Of a stretch of 64,000 nucleotides of DNA, positions 7,466-15,292 are shown in pieces. The stretch is taken from positions 1 through 64,000 of the forward strand of contig JAVXND010000011.1 in the NCBI GenBank assembly GCA_036645955.1, written 5' to 3'. The DNA comes from Limiplasma sp036645955 (GTDB taxonomy: Bacteria; Bacillota; Clostridia; Christensenellales; Aristaeellaceae). Both the position numbers and the translations under genes were made by a program. Under the pieces are notes generated by a model. It worked only from the letters and a program-made list of their open reading frames with translations. It was not told where the DNA came from and ran no database searches. Every line of letters starts with the position of its first letter. Position 1 is the first letter of the stretch.

Positions 7466-7776
7466 TTGGACGGAACAACGGTTTGTGGGAACTCATAGAT
7501 CACATAATCGGCAGCACCGAGCTGACCCAGTTCATTACGCCGGCGGGAGCGAATGATGTAGCCGGCTGTTTCCAGTTCCATGACGGCTTTGCGGACGGAG
7601 TCCACGCCTTCACGACTGATGATGGATAGACCCTTGAGCGTATAGTCCCATTCTTCGGGCAAAGAGAGGATTACAGAGAGAAGCCCCTTGGCCTTGAGGG
7701 AGAGGTCGCGGCTTTTCAAATGATAGTTTGCCATGATGGTGTAGTTACTGGTTTTTTCCACGCGAAATACTGCCAT
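7432..7776 (-). CDS. Truncated replication-initiator-type helix-turn-helix protein
   Basis: The 114-residue product opens MAVFRVEKTSNYTIMANYHLKSRDLSLKAKGLLSVILSLPEEWDYTLKGL, the N-terminal winged-helix domain typical of replication initiators and related HTH proteins from clostridial plasmids and integrative elements. Full-length relatives are usually about 250-350 residues; here the domain is followed only by a short tail that is encoded by the hairpin repeat (NRTAVRMP). The gene is therefore probably a remnant, though its ribosome binding site (AGGAGG) and frame are intact. It lies in an accessory patch between the GMP-synthase-like gene and the MntA/HepT pair. It could still bind DNA, but replication activity is unlikely. 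Confidence 0.7.
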   Translation of the reverse strand: MAVFRVEKTSNYTIMANYHLKSRDLSLKAKGLLSVILSLPEEWDYTLKGLSIISREGVDSVRKAVMELETAGYIIRSRRRNELGQLGAADYVIYEFPQTVVPSKPKNRTAVRMP

Positions 7777-7802
7777 GCTTTTTCCTCCTGTTCATTTTGG
7801 GT

Positions 7803-7836
7803 AAAAAATAGGGCGCATCGTTTTATGGATGCGCCC
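7803..7836 (-). terminator. Rho-independent terminator of the mntA-hepT unit
   Basis: A 9-bp stem (GGGCGCATC and its complement) with an 8-base loop is followed on the minus strand by TATTTTTT. It lies 58 bases beyond the hepT stop codon and before the truncated replication gene. Confidence 0.85.
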
Positions 7837-7893
7837 CGTCCTTACCGGACAGATCAGGATCGTCCGGTTTCTATTCAGTTGCTTAATCATTGA

Positions 7894-8298
7894 TTACGTG
7901 TTTTCTGCTTCGGATGCTTTTATCTCCAACGTATCACGCATCCGCTCCAAGGCGGGAAGGTAGGTATGAAGAATCAATTCGGACAGCTCGTCAGCCTCGG
8001 CTTCATTATACACATGAGTTGCGACGTTTCTTTTCTTGAGCATTTCCAGCCAAAGGTCTTCGTCATTCAGAAAGCCCACGCGATAGCCCTGCTTGAGGAT
8101 TTCTCGTGGCGAACCTGTCTCGGCCTCCGCGACCCCATGAAGTACCAGAACAGCCTGCAACGCTTTCCAGCCCAGCTCGAAAGAGAGGCTATACTGCCCG
8201 ATGACGCCCATTCGGTAAAGTTGATCTTTTTTCAACAGCTGGGGGTCACAAGTTCGCAGTACGCCGAGGCAGCGAGAGAAGTTCTCAATCTTCTTCAT
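7894..8298 (-). CDS. hepT: HepT-like HEPN ribonuclease toxin (nucleotidyltransferase substrate-binding subunit)
   Basis: This 134-residue helical protein belongs to the HI0074/HepT family of HEPN toxins. The motif RNVATHVY at 90-97 gives the R-x4-H-x-Y pattern (Arg90, His95, Tyr97): Arg and His form the RNase site of active HEPN toxins, and the Tyr is the residue modified by the partner MntA in characterised systems. The gene overlaps the nucleotidyltransferase gene by 14 bases, the usual order of the MNT-HEPN pair. In known pairs MntA neutralises HepT by adding AMP to this Tyr, and similar action is expected here. The pair lies in an accessory patch next to tRNA-Ala and has its own terminator. 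Confidence 0.85.
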   Translation of the reverse strand: MKKIENFSRCLGVLRTCDPQLLKKDQLYRMGVIGQYSLSFELGWKALQAVLVLHGVAEAETGSPREILKQGYRVGFLNDEDLWLEMLKKRNVATHVYNEAEADELSELILHTYLPALERMRDTLEIKASEAENT

Positions 8299-8581
8299 AC
8301 AGAATCACCCCGTCTTTTTCGATTTCACGTAGCAGCTCGGGCTGTACAGAACCGTTCAGGTTGACGACGTCAAAGGATAGCAGCGTGGGTACTTCCTCGT
8401 TGATCGTAGCGGAAAAGTATGCAGCATCGCCACCAAGCACAGCAAGATCGATATCACTGCGGATGCGATGGGTCTGCCGCGCACGGGAGCCGAACAAAAT
8501 CAGCTTACGAACATGACAGCGCTTGGCCAAATCGACGATGCTACTCAGCAGTTCTGCAGACAACTCATATTCGTTTCGCAT
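8285..8581 (-). CDS. mntA: MntA-like minimal nucleotidyltransferase antitoxin
   Basis: The 98-residue protein has the nucleotidyltransferase signature GSRARQTHRIRSDIDLAV at 31-48, with the metal-binding Asp43 and Asp45. It has no additional domain, as expected of minimal nucleotidyltransferases paired with HEPN proteins. The ATG at 8581 is preceded by GGTGGAG at about five bases; a GTG nine bases further up lies inside that binding site, so the ATG is preferred. The coding end overlaps the start of hepT. As antitoxin it would transfer AMP from ATP to the HepT tyrosine. No promoter is obvious in the short gap to the tRNA terminator. Confidence 0.87.
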   Translation of the reverse strand: MRNEYELSAELLSSIVDLAKRCHVRKLILFGSRARQTHRIRSDIDLAVLGGDAAYFSATINEEVPTLLSFDVVNLNGSVQPELLREIEKDGVILYEED

Positions 8582-8635
8582 TTGCTCCACCGTCTTTCTG
8601 CATCAAGTATAACACCGATTCTTCGATGCGTAAAC

Positions 8636-8679
8636 AAAAATGCCTAAAACGGATTATCTCTAACCGTCTTAGGCATTCC
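8636..8679 (-). terminator. Terminator of tRNA-Ala
   Basis: AATGCCTAAGACGG pairs with CCGTTTTAGGCATT (one mismatch) around a short loop. A run of five T follows on the minus strand. It lies directly after the CCA end of the tRNA and before mntA. Confidence 0.8.
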
Positions 8680-8684
8680 ATTGT

Positions 8685-8760
8685 TGGTGGAGCATAGGAG
8701 ATTCGAACTCCTGGCCTCTACAATGCGAATGTAGCGCGCTACCAACTGCGCTAATGCCCC
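8685..8760 (-). tRNA. tRNA-Ala (anticodon CGC)
   Basis: The 76-base cloverleaf has acceptor arms GGGGCAT and ATGCTCC, which place a G·U wobble at the third pair, the identity element of alanine tRNAs. The anticodon stem CTACA/TGTAG encloses TTCGCAT, giving CGC for the GCG codon. CCA is encoded. A strong promoter lies at 8787-8815 and a terminator directly downstream. Confidence 0.95.
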
Positions 8761-8786
8761 GCAAGTAACTTTGGTCAACATTTGTT

Positions 8787-8815
8787 ATTATATCAAAATT
8801 GTTTTCAAATTGCAA
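8787..8815 (-). promoter_or_regulatory. Promoter of tRNA-Ala
   Basis: TTGCAA and TATAAT are separated by exactly 17 bases on the minus strand, reading into tRNA-Ala 26 bases downstream. Confidence 0.75.
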
Positions 8816-9111
8816 TAGATAATTTGGAATTGACCGTGGTTTTTTGCTTCGGTTTTTTGCTTCGGTTTTTACATTGGCTTATGAAACCAGACACAGCACG
8901 GCCCCGTGTTCCGTATCCCATTGCTTTTACAATCCATTTGCAACAAAAATGCCATGAAATGTGCAAAGAAAAACATGCAATATTGTCAAAAATGGTGTAT
9001 AATAGCATGAATACGAGTGGATATCAAATAAACTCGTATTTTCACTTTGTGCCAAGGTACCCATGGCAACAAAGAATCATCACAAATACACTATGATTCG
9101 AGGGTGTTCAC
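8816..9111. other. Gene-poor stretch before the phosphatase gene
   Basis: No supported gene. It holds the short tandem repeat at 8840-8870 and an isolated TATAAT at 8998-9003 that may be the -10 of the phosphatase gene, although no -35 is found at a suitable distance. Confidence 0.4.
8840..8870. repeat. 13-base tandem repeat x2.4
   Basis: TTTTTTGCTTCGG occurs twice in tandem and is followed by five more T. It is intergenic and not part of a recognisable gene. Confidence 0.7.
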
Positions 9112-9852
9112 ATGCATTTAAAGCATATACCTATGGATGGACCGCAGAATTTTAGAGACTTGGGCGGTTTTATGAATCAAAATGGAAAAGCAGTCAAATG
9201 GAATATCCTGTATCGTTCGGATGCGATGTCTACCTTGTCGCAAAACGATTGCGCCACACTTGAAAAGCTCAACATAAAAACTGTGATTGACTTGCGCGGA
9301 TCGTCGGAACAAAAAGCCATGCCCAATCATCTGCCTGAAGGTGTGCGTACATTTTCTTGCCCCATGATCGGTGAAGAGCAAGTGAATATTGATCATCCGC
9401 TTGATAGCTCGTTCGCAAAAAGCCTGAAAATGAGCTATTTAAACATGATTGGTGAAAATGCAGCGCTGATTGGCACAGCCGTCAAGCACGTGATTGAAAG
9501 CATCGATCAGGGTGCGGTGGTGTTCCATTGCACTGCCGGTAAAGACAGAACGGGCGTGTTGGCAGCTGTTCTATTTTTACTTCTTGGGGTGAGCGAGGAG
9601 GACATCACGGCGGATTATCAGGTTAGCTATACCTATAACGCCAAGGGAATCAACCGCATGGCAGAAAGCATACCGCAATTAATGACCTATATCAAACACG
9701 CTGGGGAGGATTCCATGCTCAAATCCCAGCCGCAAAACATACAAGGTATTTTTGAAGCTTTGAATGAAAAAACGATTAACCAATGGCTTGAAGACGCTGG
9801 TGTAGACAGACGATTACAGCAGCACCTGCAAGCAAGCATGCTAGAAGCATAA
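9112..9852 (+). CDS. Tyrosine-protein phosphatase, Y_phosphatase3 type
   Basis: This 246-residue protein is a Cys-based phosphatase of the bacterial tyrosine/dual-specificity type. The catalytic loop HCTAGKDRTG gives Cys140 and Arg146 of the CX5R motif, and the N-terminal NFRDLGG and RSD motifs are those of the family (also related to lipid phosphatases such as LipA and MptpB). There is no signal peptide, so a cytosolic role is expected. GAGGGTG precedes the ATG. It stands alone: the next gene has its own consensus promoter 34 bases downstream. The substrate, protein phosphotyrosine or a phosphoinositide-like lipid, cannot be decided from sequence. Confidence 0.9.
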   Translation: MHLKHIPMDGPQNFRDLGGFMNQNGKAVKWNILYRSDAMSTLSQNDCATLEKLNIKTVIDLRGSSEQKAMPNHLPEGVRTFSCPMIGEEQVNIDHPLDSSFAKSLKMSYLNMIGENAALIGTAVKHVIESIDQGAVVFHCTAGKDRTGVLAAVLFLLLGVSEEDITADYQVSYTYNAKGINRMAESIPQLMTYIKHAGEDSMLKSQPQNIQGIFEALNEKTINQWLEDAGVDRRLQQHLQASMLEA

Positions 9853-9885
9853 ATGCCGCTAAATGTGGATTTCATTGGCGTTTGC

Positions 9886-9914
9886 TTGACAATCACACCG
9901 CTATATTGCATAAT
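9886..9914 (+). promoter_or_regulatory. Promoter of the solute-binding protein gene
   Basis: TTGACA, a 17-base spacer and CATAAT form a near-perfect vegetative promoter. Between it and the gene lies a small hairpin, CACCCC/GGGGTG, at 9954-9972, just before the AAAGGAGG site. Confidence 0.8.
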
Positions 9915-9994
9915 AATGCTGCGAATGCAAAAAATTCGTTTGATAGAATGAAGCACCCCTCATAATGGGGTGAATGATACAAAGGAGGACCTCT

Positions 9995-11446
9995 ATGGTT
10001 GTTGTGAAACGATTTCTATGCGTTATTTCGGCGATGATCCTTTTTTTGCTTGCGCCTGCCGTTGCGTTGGGCAGTGCTCAAGCCAACCAATCAGAACCGA
10101 TTATTTTAACCTGCTGGGTTTATTATAATGGCATGCAAGAACAGGGCTTTGATCAGCTTTTGCAGGAGTTTAACGATGGGATGGGCACTGAAAAAAACAT
10201 CTTTATCGAGTCACACAGCGTTGGCAGTGTTGTGGATTTAGCAAACAAGGTCATGGATTCAGCCAATAATGAGGTTGGCGCGGATGCAATGCCTGATATA
10301 TTTGCTTCTTATGCAGACACAGCTTATACATTAAAACAAATGGGCGTTGTGGCAGACCTGTCCCCTTATATGACTTCGGATGAAATCAATGCTTATGTGG
10401 ACGCTTATATGGAGGAAGGCCGCATAGGGGAGGACAATGCCATTTCGATTTTCCCTACGGCGAAATCTTCCGAGCTATTGCTTCTGAACCGCACGGTTTG
10501 GGATGCATTTGCCGAAGCTACGGGCGCAGAGGAGGGCAAGCTGGCCACATGGGAAGGAATAGCGGAGCTGGGTCATGCTTATTTTGACTGGACAGACGCA
10601 CAGACCCCCGAGGTGGATGGGGATGGACGGGCATTTTTTGGCCGCGATGCTATGGCAAACTATTTGCTGATTGGCAGCCGACAGCTTGGCTCCGAGCTTT
10701 TTGAAGTGCACGAAGGAAAAGCACAGCTCCATTTTGACAAGGCGGTAATGGAGAAGCTTTGGCGTAATTTTTACATTCCTTATGTAAGCGGCTGGTATGG
10801 GAGCTATGGACGCTTCCGCAGTGACGACATCAAAACGGGTCAAATTATTGCTTTGGTTGGTTCCACAAGCGGTGCTATGTATTTTCCCACCGAGGTAACC
10901 AACGATGATGGTACCACAAAGCCCATTGAATGCAGCGTACTTTATCTGCCAAACTTTGAAGGTACGCAACCCATGGCGGCACAGCAGGGCGCAGGCTTTG
11001 TGGTTGCAAAAAGCACGCCAGAGCGTGAAGCGGCAGCAGTGACATTTCTGAAATGGTTTACAGAGCCTGAAAGAAACATTCATTTTTCGCTTAGCAGTGG
11101 GTATTTGCCTGTGACCAAGGAAGCCAACGACATTGCAATGATGCGTGCAGAAATGGATCAAGCCGGTACAAACCCAATGATCCGTACGATTTTGGAAACT
11201 GGCGCAAGCATTGTGAACAGCTATGACCTTTATACCAATAAACCCTATCCAAATGGTGAGGTTACGCGGAATATATTAGATTCCACGTTGCTTGATGCGG
11301 CAAAGCATAGCCTTGAAAAGCGCATTCAGCTACAATCTTCGGGCATGAGCTATCAGGACGCCGTAGCTCAATGCACATCCAACGAATACTTGGAGCTTTG
11401 GCTTACTCAAACGCAAACTGCGTTGGAATCAGCGCTGGCTCAATAA
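9995..11446 (+). CDS. Extracellular solute-binding protein, ABC sugar type, without a transporter
   Basis: The 483-residue protein has a clear N-terminal signal (about residues 1-30, basic start, hydrophobic core ending VALGSAQA) and then the fold-level pattern of family 1 extracellular binding proteins: LTCWVYYNGMQEQGFDQLLQEF, PDIFASYADT, and the C-terminal AAAVTFLKWFTEPERNIHFSLSSGYLPVTKEA. There is no lipobox Cys, so it may be secreted or anchored only by its signal segment rather than being a lipoprotein. The ATG at 9995 has AAAGGAGG nine bases upstream. No permease or ATPase gene follows; instead a membrane GGDEF-EAL gene starts 36 bases later. A role as ligand sensor for that protein is therefore more likely than uptake, which is inference. 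Confidence 0.88.
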   Translation: MVVVKRFLCVISAMILFLLAPAVALGSAQANQSEPIILTCWVYYNGMQEQGFDQLLQEFNDGMGTEKNIFIESHSVGSVVDLANKVMDSANNEVGADAMPDIFASYADTAYTLKQMGVVADLSPYMTSDEINAYVDAYMEEGRIGEDNAISIFPTAKSSELLLLNRTVWDAFAEATGAEEGKLATWEGIAELGHAYFDWTDAQTPEVDGDGRAFFGRDAMANYLLIGSRQLGSELFEVHEGKAQLHFDKAVMEKLWRNFYIPYVSGWYGSYGRFRSDDIKTGQIIALVGSTSGAMYFPTEVTNDDGTTKPIECSVLYLPNFEGTQPMAAQQGAGFVVAKSTPEREAAAVTFLKWFTEPERNIHFSLSSGYLPVTKEANDIAMMRAEMDQAGTNPMIRTILETGASIVNSYDLYTNKPYPNGEVTRNILDSTLLDAAKHSLEKRIQLQSSGMSYQDAVAQCTSNEYLELWLTQTQTALESALAQ

Positions 11447-11482
11447 AGCGCTTCGACTGCACCATCGAAGGGATGTTTTGAA

Positions 11483-14400
11483 ATGCACAAAGGCACAGCT
11501 TTGAAGAAAAAAGAGCACAATGTTAGCGTTTTTAAACGTATGACTTTGCTGTATGTATTGGTTATTATATTGGACGGCTTTGTTTTGCTAACACTGCTTT
11601 TTACAGGCGGTACCTTTACACGCATGCATGAAAATTCCCTGAGTATTTTGGCAGAGGTCACAAGAAACAAATATCAAATTTTGGAAAACAAATTAACCAC
11701 ATGGTCAAGGCTAGAAGCACTCAACAAAGAAGTGGACGGTATTATCTCAAAAACCCTCAAGGAAAAAGGAAAAAGCTATGAAGATATGATTCAAGATGCA
11801 CAGCTAAATGCGGAGCTGGTTCTTTCCTGTGCGGATAGCATTGTTACCCATCAATGCAATTTGGATATTTCCGGCGTGTTCTTGGTGCTGAATGGGCGCG
11901 GCATACCGGGTGATGATAACAGCTATGCAGGCATGTATATTCAGGATTCCAATCCCGGAAACGCCACCGTCATCAGCAACACCATGCGCTTGCTGCGCGG
12001 CCTGCCGCCCCTCTCGCGTGCCACAGGTCTTACGCTGGATAGCTTTTGGAAGGCGGCTTTTACATTCCCAGGCGGAGCCGAAAATCCAGCAAACGATTAT
12101 TTCTACAAACCATTGGAAGCTTATCAAAATCAAAAGACGAGTGCGGTTATGCACTCTGGCTATTGGAGCTATTGCTTTCAAATGGATCAAAATGACAATA
12201 TACCGATATTCACGTACTCGCTCCCCTTGGTGAATGCGCAAGGAGAAGCCTATGGTGTTTTGGGCGTAAAACTCGATACAAGATATATTTCATCTGTGAT
12301 TAACAACGGGCAGTATAGTGATCGCAGCAGTCAGAATGGATATTTCCTCGGGGTATCCGTAGATGGTGGGAAGAGCTACCAAAACGTACTCACTACAGGC
12401 GCTTTCTTTTTGCGCAATTTTTATAAAGACAGTATCATGACCCCGTTAAGCATACATCACAAAGGCTCCGAGAGCTTTGTTACCCTCAAAGCAGACAAAT
12501 CAGGCGCAGACCTGGTTGGAGCCATCTATCCGCTTTCGCTTTACAGCCGCAATACTGTTTTCAGCAATGAGCAGTGGGCTTTGATTGGCATGCAAGAAAG
12601 CGATAAGCTCTTTGCGTTGGAAAACGACGTAAGTGAAATTGTGCTGATTGTAATTGCCGTTGGGATTGTGCTGGGCATATTCATTGCCCTGATAGCGGCA
12701 AGAAACCTATCAAAGCCCATAACTGCGCTGGTGGGGCAGTTGAAAAGGCAGGGGAGCAGCACGCCCCAAGCCTTGGAGCATACAGGCTTTACGGAAGTGG
12801 ATATGCTGGCGGATACCATCAGTGAGTTAAATCGCAGCTTGGTGGAAGATGCTTCCAGAATCAGTAAAATCATTACTTTATCTGGCTTGCCTGTAGGTGC
12901 GTTTGAAAAACGGAAGGATCAACCCAGCGTATTTTGTTCGGATGGCTTTTTTACCTTGATGGATTGCCATGAATTGCGCAACGAAAACAGCACCATTCCT
13001 CAAAAGCAGTTTCAAGAGCTCATGGAAATGCGCATGATTGCTTTGCCTGAGGAATCAAACGATACGTTCCTGCTCAAAGGAATATCAGAGGTGCGTTATC
13101 TGCGCTTACGCCTGCTGAAGGATGAAAAAGGTATATTTGGAACCATTCTGAATGTGACCAATGAAGTAAAAGAGCGTAGACGCATTGAGCATGAGCGCGA
13201 TTACGATCTCTTAACCAACATATTCAATCGCAGAGCTTTTGAAGCAAAAGCCGCAGAGCTGTTCTCAGGCGACCAATCCGCCTTGGGGAAGGCTTCCGCG
13301 CTTATGATGATGGATTTGGATAATCTCAAAGCGCTAAACGATGCCTATGGTCATGATTGCGGGGATTTGTATATTCGTACCTTCGCAAAGGGCTTGGATG
13401 ATATGCGCAGTGAACGATGCTTGGTAGCAAGGCGCTCTGGTGATGAATTTTATATGCTTTACTATGGATATTCCTCCCAAGACGAAATTCGAAAAATCAT
13501 TCATGCCGGCTGGGAGAGGCTCATGTCTGAAACCTTTGCTTTGCCAGATGGTACCGAGTATAAAATTCGTGCGTCGGCAGGCATTGCGTGGTTTCCTGCC
13601 AATGCAATGGAGCTTTCCAAGCTGGTACACTATGCTGATTATGCCATGTATCGTGTTAAAAATGCGGCAAAAGGGTCGGCAGAGGAATTTAACAGCAAGG
13701 ATTATGACATTTCGGGGTATTTGTTTAATGGCAGCCGTGCGCTCAACCGTTTATTGGAGGAACGGCTTGTGAAATACGTGCTTCAGCCGATTGTAAGCGC
13801 AAAGGATGGAAGCGTCATGGGCTATGAAATGCTGATGCGCCCGCAAGTGGCTGAATTAACCTCGCCTGATGCGGTGCTTCATTTGGCTAAGGAGCAAGGA
13901 AAGCTTTATCCCGTTGAATACCTGACTTGGAAGGAAGCTTTGGGAAAAGCGTGCGAGCTACGGCGTAAAGGTGAACTTCCTTGCGGCATGAAGGTGTTCA
14001 TCAATTCCATTGCAAGCCAAGTGCTAACGCATGAGGACGAAAATGAAATGATTGAACAATATGGTGAGCTATACGGTGATTTGGTGATTGAAATTACTGA
14101 AGGCGAGCAAAACAGCGAGGATAAAATGCGCCACAAGCTTGAAAATGTCAGCAGGCTGGGTGTAACGCTGGCCATAGATGATTTTGGAACTGGCTACAAC
14201 AGCGATACGTCGCTGATTACCATCAATGCTTCTTATATTAAGCTGGACATAGCCTTTGTGAAAAATGTGGACACGGAGCCCAACAAAAGCGCATTGATTG
14301 CCAATGTGATACAATATGCCATAAAGCGCAACATTGCTGTCATTGCGGAAGGCGTAGAAACACAAACAGAAATGGAAATGCTCGCAAGCTTGGGTGTTGA

Positions 14401-14521
14401 TTATTATCAAGGCTATTATATTGCACGGCCTGCTTTTGCGCCTCCTGTGCCAAGCGAAGAAGTGGTAGCGGCTATTCAAAGCGCGGCGCAGAAGCGCGGC
14501 GGGTGCTGTACAAGAAGGTGA
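11483..14521 (+). CDS. Membrane GGDEF-EAL cyclic-di-GMP enzyme with large extracellular sensor
   Basis: The 1012-residue protein has a transmembrane helix at about 20-42, an extracellular sensor of some 340 residues (likely Cache-like), a second helix at about 385-410, a linker resembling HAMP plus PAS, a GGDEF domain (about 570-735) and an EAL domain (about 760-1000). The cyclase motif reads SGDEF at about 651-655, an accepted variant of GGDEF. The phosphodiesterase motif reads YEMLMRP (EML in place of EAL), while DDFGTGYNS, KLD and AEGVE are intact. It could therefore both make and break c-di-GMP. AAGGGATG precedes the ATG. It is co-transcribed with the binding protein at 9995, which probably feeds its sensor. 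Confidence 0.92.
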   Translation: MHKGTALKKKEHNVSVFKRMTLLYVLVIILDGFVLLTLLFTGGTFTRMHENSLSILAEVTRNKYQILENKLTTWSRLEALNKEVDGIISKTLKEKGKSYEDMIQDAQLNAELVLSCADSIVTHQCNLDISGVFLVLNGRGIPGDDNSYAGMYIQDSNPGNATVISNTMRLLRGLPPLSRATGLTLDSFWKAAFTFPGGAENPANDYFYKPLEAYQNQKTSAVMHSGYWSYCFQMDQNDNIPIFTYSLPLVNAQGEAYGVLGVKLDTRYISSVINNGQYSDRSSQNGYFLGVSVDGGKSYQNVLTTGAFFLRNFYKDSIMTPLSIHHKGSESFVTLKADKSGADLVGAIYPLSLYSRNTVFSNEQWALIGMQESDKLFALENDVSEIVLIVIAVGIVLGIFIALIAARNLSKPITALVGQLKRQGSSTPQALEHTGFTEVDMLADTISELNRSLVEDASRISKIITLSGLPVGAFEKRKDQPSVFCSDGFFTLMDCHELRNENSTIPQKQFQELMEMRMIALPEESNDTFLLKGISEVRYLRLRLLKDEKGIFGTILNVTNEVKERRRIEHERDYDLLTNIFNRRAFEAKAAELFSGDQSALGKASALMMMDLDNLKALNDAYGHDCGDLYIRTFAKGLDDMRSERCLVARRSGDEFYMLYYGYSSQDEIRKIIHAGWERLMSETFALPDGTEYKIRASAGIAWFPANAMELSKLVHYADYAMYRVKNAAKGSAEEFNSKDYDISGYLFNGSRALNRLLEERLVKYVLQPIVSAKDGSVMGYEMLMRPQVAELTSPDAVLHLAKEQGKLYPVEYLTWKEALGKACELRRKGELPCGMKVFINSIASQVLTHEDENEMIEQYGELYGDLVIEITEGEQNSEDKMRHKLENVSRLGVTLAIDDFGTGYNSDTSLITINASYIKLDIAFVKNVDTEPNKSALIANVIQYAIKRNIAVIAEGVETQTEMEMLASLGVDYYQGYYIARPAFAPPVPSEEVVAAIQSAAQKRGGCCTRR

Positions 14522-14534
14522 AAATGTGCTTTGA

Positions 14535-15185
14535 TCACTCTGCGCATTGGTTAACGCGGCTGTAGGGCAAGGTTTGCATGAGAGCATCATAGCACTCGGG
14601 TTTACCAGTGCGGAAGTATTCATACCATGCTTCCAACGTATTTGACTCAAAAACCCCTAATCGCTGAATGATTTGTTTTGCCCACAGCAATCCGCCGGTA
14701 GCGCCAGCGGTAATAAGGTTCTGATCTGCAACAGAAGGATTGTTTACATAAAAGCTCTGCCCTTGATAGCGTGGTGAAAACAACTCCAGATAACCCGCGC
14801 CATTGCTGGTGTGCGGGCGCTGATCGAACAGTCCAAGGTTTGCAAGTGCAGTGGTGGCTCCGCAAATCGCACATACCGTAGCCCCAACGGATAGGAATTT
14901 GCTTGCTTTTTCGACAATGGCTATATGCTTTGGGTCATTCCATGTTTGAGCGCCCGGTAATAGCAACACACTTGTTTCATTTACAATCATATCCTCAATT
15001 ACGCAATCAGGTACGATGGTCATCCCGCCCATGGTACAAATTGGTTTCTTCGAATAACCAACCGTTTTGAGCGTTACGCAGGTGGCATCCTTTTTAAAAA
15101 AACGACCAGAATTTAACTCCGAGGTGACATACCCTAATTCCCAATCTGCTAAAGTATCAAGCACATAAACATAGACTGTAAACAT
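14535..15185 (-). CDS. DJ-1/PfpI family protein
   Basis: The 216-residue protein has the DJ-1/PfpI fold signatures: an N-terminal YVLDTLADWELG strand-turn, LLLPGAQTW, and the nucleophile elbow VCAICGATTALANLGLF with the reactive Cys in AICGAT. Family members include deglycases, chaperones and amidase-like proteins, and a precise activity cannot be assigned. The ATG at 15185 has GGAGGG seven bases upstream and replaces an upstream in-frame ATG that lies within the same binding site. It is divergent from a YafY/WYL regulator gene, with inverted repeats in the 107-base gap, so it is probably that regulator's target. Its 3' end is 13 bases from the convergent GGDEF-EAL gene. Confidence 0.88.
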   Translation of the reverse strand: MFTVYVYVLDTLADWELGYVTSELNSGRFFKKDATCVTLKTVGYSKKPICTMGGMTIVPDCVIEDMIVNETSVLLLPGAQTWNDPKHIAIVEKASKFLSVGATVCAICGATTALANLGLFDQRPHTSNGAGYLELFSPRYQGQSFYVNNPSVADQNLITAGATGGLLWAKQIIQRLGVFESNTLEAWYEYFRTGKPECYDALMQTLPYSRVNQCAE

Positions 15186-15224
15186 GAATTTTCCCTCCAT
15201 AGATTTGTTAAATCAACCATTGCT

Positions 15225-15276
15225 TTGTCAGCTATTTCATTGTAACCTATGATTGCTGACAACTGTATGTCAACAA
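15225..15276. promoter_or_regulatory. Dyad sites between DJ-1 and YafY-type genes
   Basis: TTGTCAGC at 15225-15232 is repeated inverted as GCTGACAA at 15255-15262, and the second arm is also part of a tighter dyad, TGACA-N6-TGTCA at 15257-15272, flanked by TTG and CAA. These are probable binding sites of the divergently encoded regulator. This is inferred from symmetry and position. Confidence 0.5.
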
Positions 15277-15292
15277 TCAAAAAAGAAAGGCT

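Noticed and set aside
7200..7900. Duplicate of the tRNA-Ala 3' end as an attachment site
   Set aside because: Only a chance ATTCGAAC match was found in the hairpin repeats; no longer match to the tRNA end.
8782..9096. Open frame of 104 codons on the plus strand
   Set aside because: It runs across the tRNA-Ala promoter and a T-rich tandem repeat and has no binding site; the composition is that of non-coding AT-rich DNA.
12541..12873. Minus-strand frame inside the GGDEF-EAL gene
   Set aside because: It is a shadow of the coding strand with no start signals.
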